64,000 bases of DNA. Origin: DAOSXA01 sp964526835 (GTDB lineage: Bacteria; Zixibacteria; MSB-5A5; GN15; FEB-12). Location: NCBI GenBank assembly GCA_964526835.1, contig CAZGMK010000014.1, positions 1 through 64,000 on the forward strand, written 5' to 3'. Below, piece after piece: positions 63,275-64,000 of this stretch (position 1 is the first letter of the stretch; each line of letters begins with the position of its first letter). The position numbers and the translations under genes were made by a program. Under the pieces are notes generated by a model. It worked only from the letters and a program-made list of their open reading frames with translations. It did no database searches and was not told the origin of the DNA.

Positions 63275-64000
63275 TTATACCTGCGCCGCCGAGGAGCGGT
63301 CGCGCGCCCGCCAGTCGGCGAAGCTGTCCACAAACCCGAGCAGGGCGGCTACGAAAAAGCCGATCATCTGGGTCAGAAACAGCAAAACGTAGAACAGCAC
63401 CTTGAGCCAGGTCGAAAGATCGAACCGTTTCATGTAGTATTCGATCAAGGCCAGCCCGGCGATGCAATAGGCCACCGCCAGAGCGGCGATGACATTGTCG
63501 GCTGTCTGTTGCAGTACTTCACCGCCGATCAACCTCAGCCCGATCAGCACGAGCAACACGGGCGTGAGTGCAAACGGCAGACGCCATTCGGAGAAGTTCG
63601 GCCGCCATCGTTCGGCGCCGGGCCGACTGCTGATCACCCAAGCGAACAACAGCATGGCCAAACAGAACTGCACCAGCGCACTCATAACCGTCGCGACCGG
63701 CGTCAGTCGAACAACGAGATCGAAGACCCGTTCGGTTCGCAACAGGCTGTCGGTGGCGGCCTGCTCGGAATAGCCGAAAGTGGCCAGGAGCGGTCTTAGT
63801 TGTTCCAGCGCTGCCTGAGAAGCACTCTCGGCGGCGGCGATAAGATCCGGCCACAAAGGACCCCACTTGGCTACGGCGAAGGCAGCGGTAGCAAGCAACG
63901 CGATGAAGAACACCCGGGCCGGGCGAAGACCGCTCGCCGCCAGGCGACCGGCTACAACGCCGCCGACGAAGACCATGGCCTGATCGGCCAGGACAAGCCC
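63275..64000 (-). CDS. DUF2232 membrane protein, 5' end outside the window
   Basis: The frame runs to the window end without a stop; the last residues before the first Met at 63976 (LVLADQAM) continue a membrane segment, so the true start lies beyond 64000. At least five membrane helices are visible, for example ARVFFIALLATAAFAVAKW and LPFALTPVLLVLIGLRLIGG. The DUF2232/YybS family often sits beside rplI, as it does here, in ribosomal protein clusters. Function unknown. Confidence 0.8.
   Translation of the reverse strand, partial: GLVLADQAMVFVGGVVAGRLAASGLRPARVFFIALLATAAFAVAKWGPLWPDLIAAAESASQAALEQLRPLLATFGYSEQAATDSLLRTERVFDLVVRLTPVATVMSALVQFCLAMLLFAWVISSRPGAERWRPNFSEWRLPFALTPVLLVLIGLRLIGGEVLQQTADNVIAALAVAYCIAGLALIEYYMKRFDLSTWLKVLFYVLLFLTQMIGFFVAALLGFVDSFADWRARDRSSAAQV

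Noticed and set aside
1..64000. A changed genetic code with TGA as tryptophan
   Set aside because: Many genes end in TGA at overlapping ATGA, GTGA or TGATG junctions, and Trp is encoded by TGG throughout, so TGA is a normal stop here.

Overview
The window looks like chromosomal sequence from an anaerobic, didermic bacterium, most likely candidate phylum Zixibacteria or a close relative in the FCB group. This is inferred from family content, not from a marker-gene tree: a C-terminal dockerin pair of the GDVN..NISDVTYLI..YIF.GGP type, DUF4159, DUF4175 and DUF2723 proteins, a TamB/Omp85 pair, and a tRNA-Arg fragment with the ACG-G-A anticodon loop common in that group.

Layout. 1-2.95 kb is the edge of a foreign element: a truncated DUF932-like gene, a Rad52/RecT-like gene and a VirD4/TraD-type ATPase, ending at the 3' half of a tRNA-Arg gene that looks like an attachment site. 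3-7.8 kb holds a sugar-nucleotide epimerase, a secreted protein of unknown role and a dockerin-bearing FG-GAP protein interrupted by an in-frame TGA. 7.8-9.3 kb encodes hgcB and hgcA, the mercury-methylation pair. 9.9-13 kb has an AGCS symporter and aroH-tyrA, preceded by a leader with Tyr codons and an intrinsic terminator (candidate attenuator). 13-22 kb is an envelope cluster (DUF4159, DUF4175, TPR, DUF2723), and 22.4-28.2 kb is a TamB/Omp85 pair. 28.4-32.8 kb has a PKD-bearing serine protease and small regulators.

32.9-42.4 kb is a five-gene minus-strand operon: TetR regulator, decaheme MtrA-like cytochrome, MtrB/PioB-like outer-membrane barrel (with its own CxxCH and an in-frame TGA), a 21-CxxCH cytochrome fused to a membrane cytochrome b, and an 8-CxxCH cytochrome fused to a membrane cytochrome b. 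Together they read as a quinol-to-outer-surface electron conduit with 40 predicted c-hemes. A REP-associated transposase with its REPIN-like inverted pair follows at 42.7-43.5 kb.

43.6-48.6 kb has a radical SAM protein with a DUF6485 partner, lepA, cdaA and folP. 49-59 kb is signalling and metal homeostasis: a hybrid kinase with eight PAS domains, an ECF sigma factor, a CopA-type ATPase, a small histidine kinase and a CheV-like protein. 59-64 kb is a minus-strand run from a DUF2232 protein and rplI through DUF151, a LpoA-like binding protein and three small proteins.

The most notable content is the combination of hgcAB with a complete-looking porin-cytochrome conduit. Next come the aroH-tyrA attenuator, two otherwise intact genes each broken by one in-frame TGA, and a RAYT/REPIN pair. 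All functional statements are from reading the sequence; no search was run.
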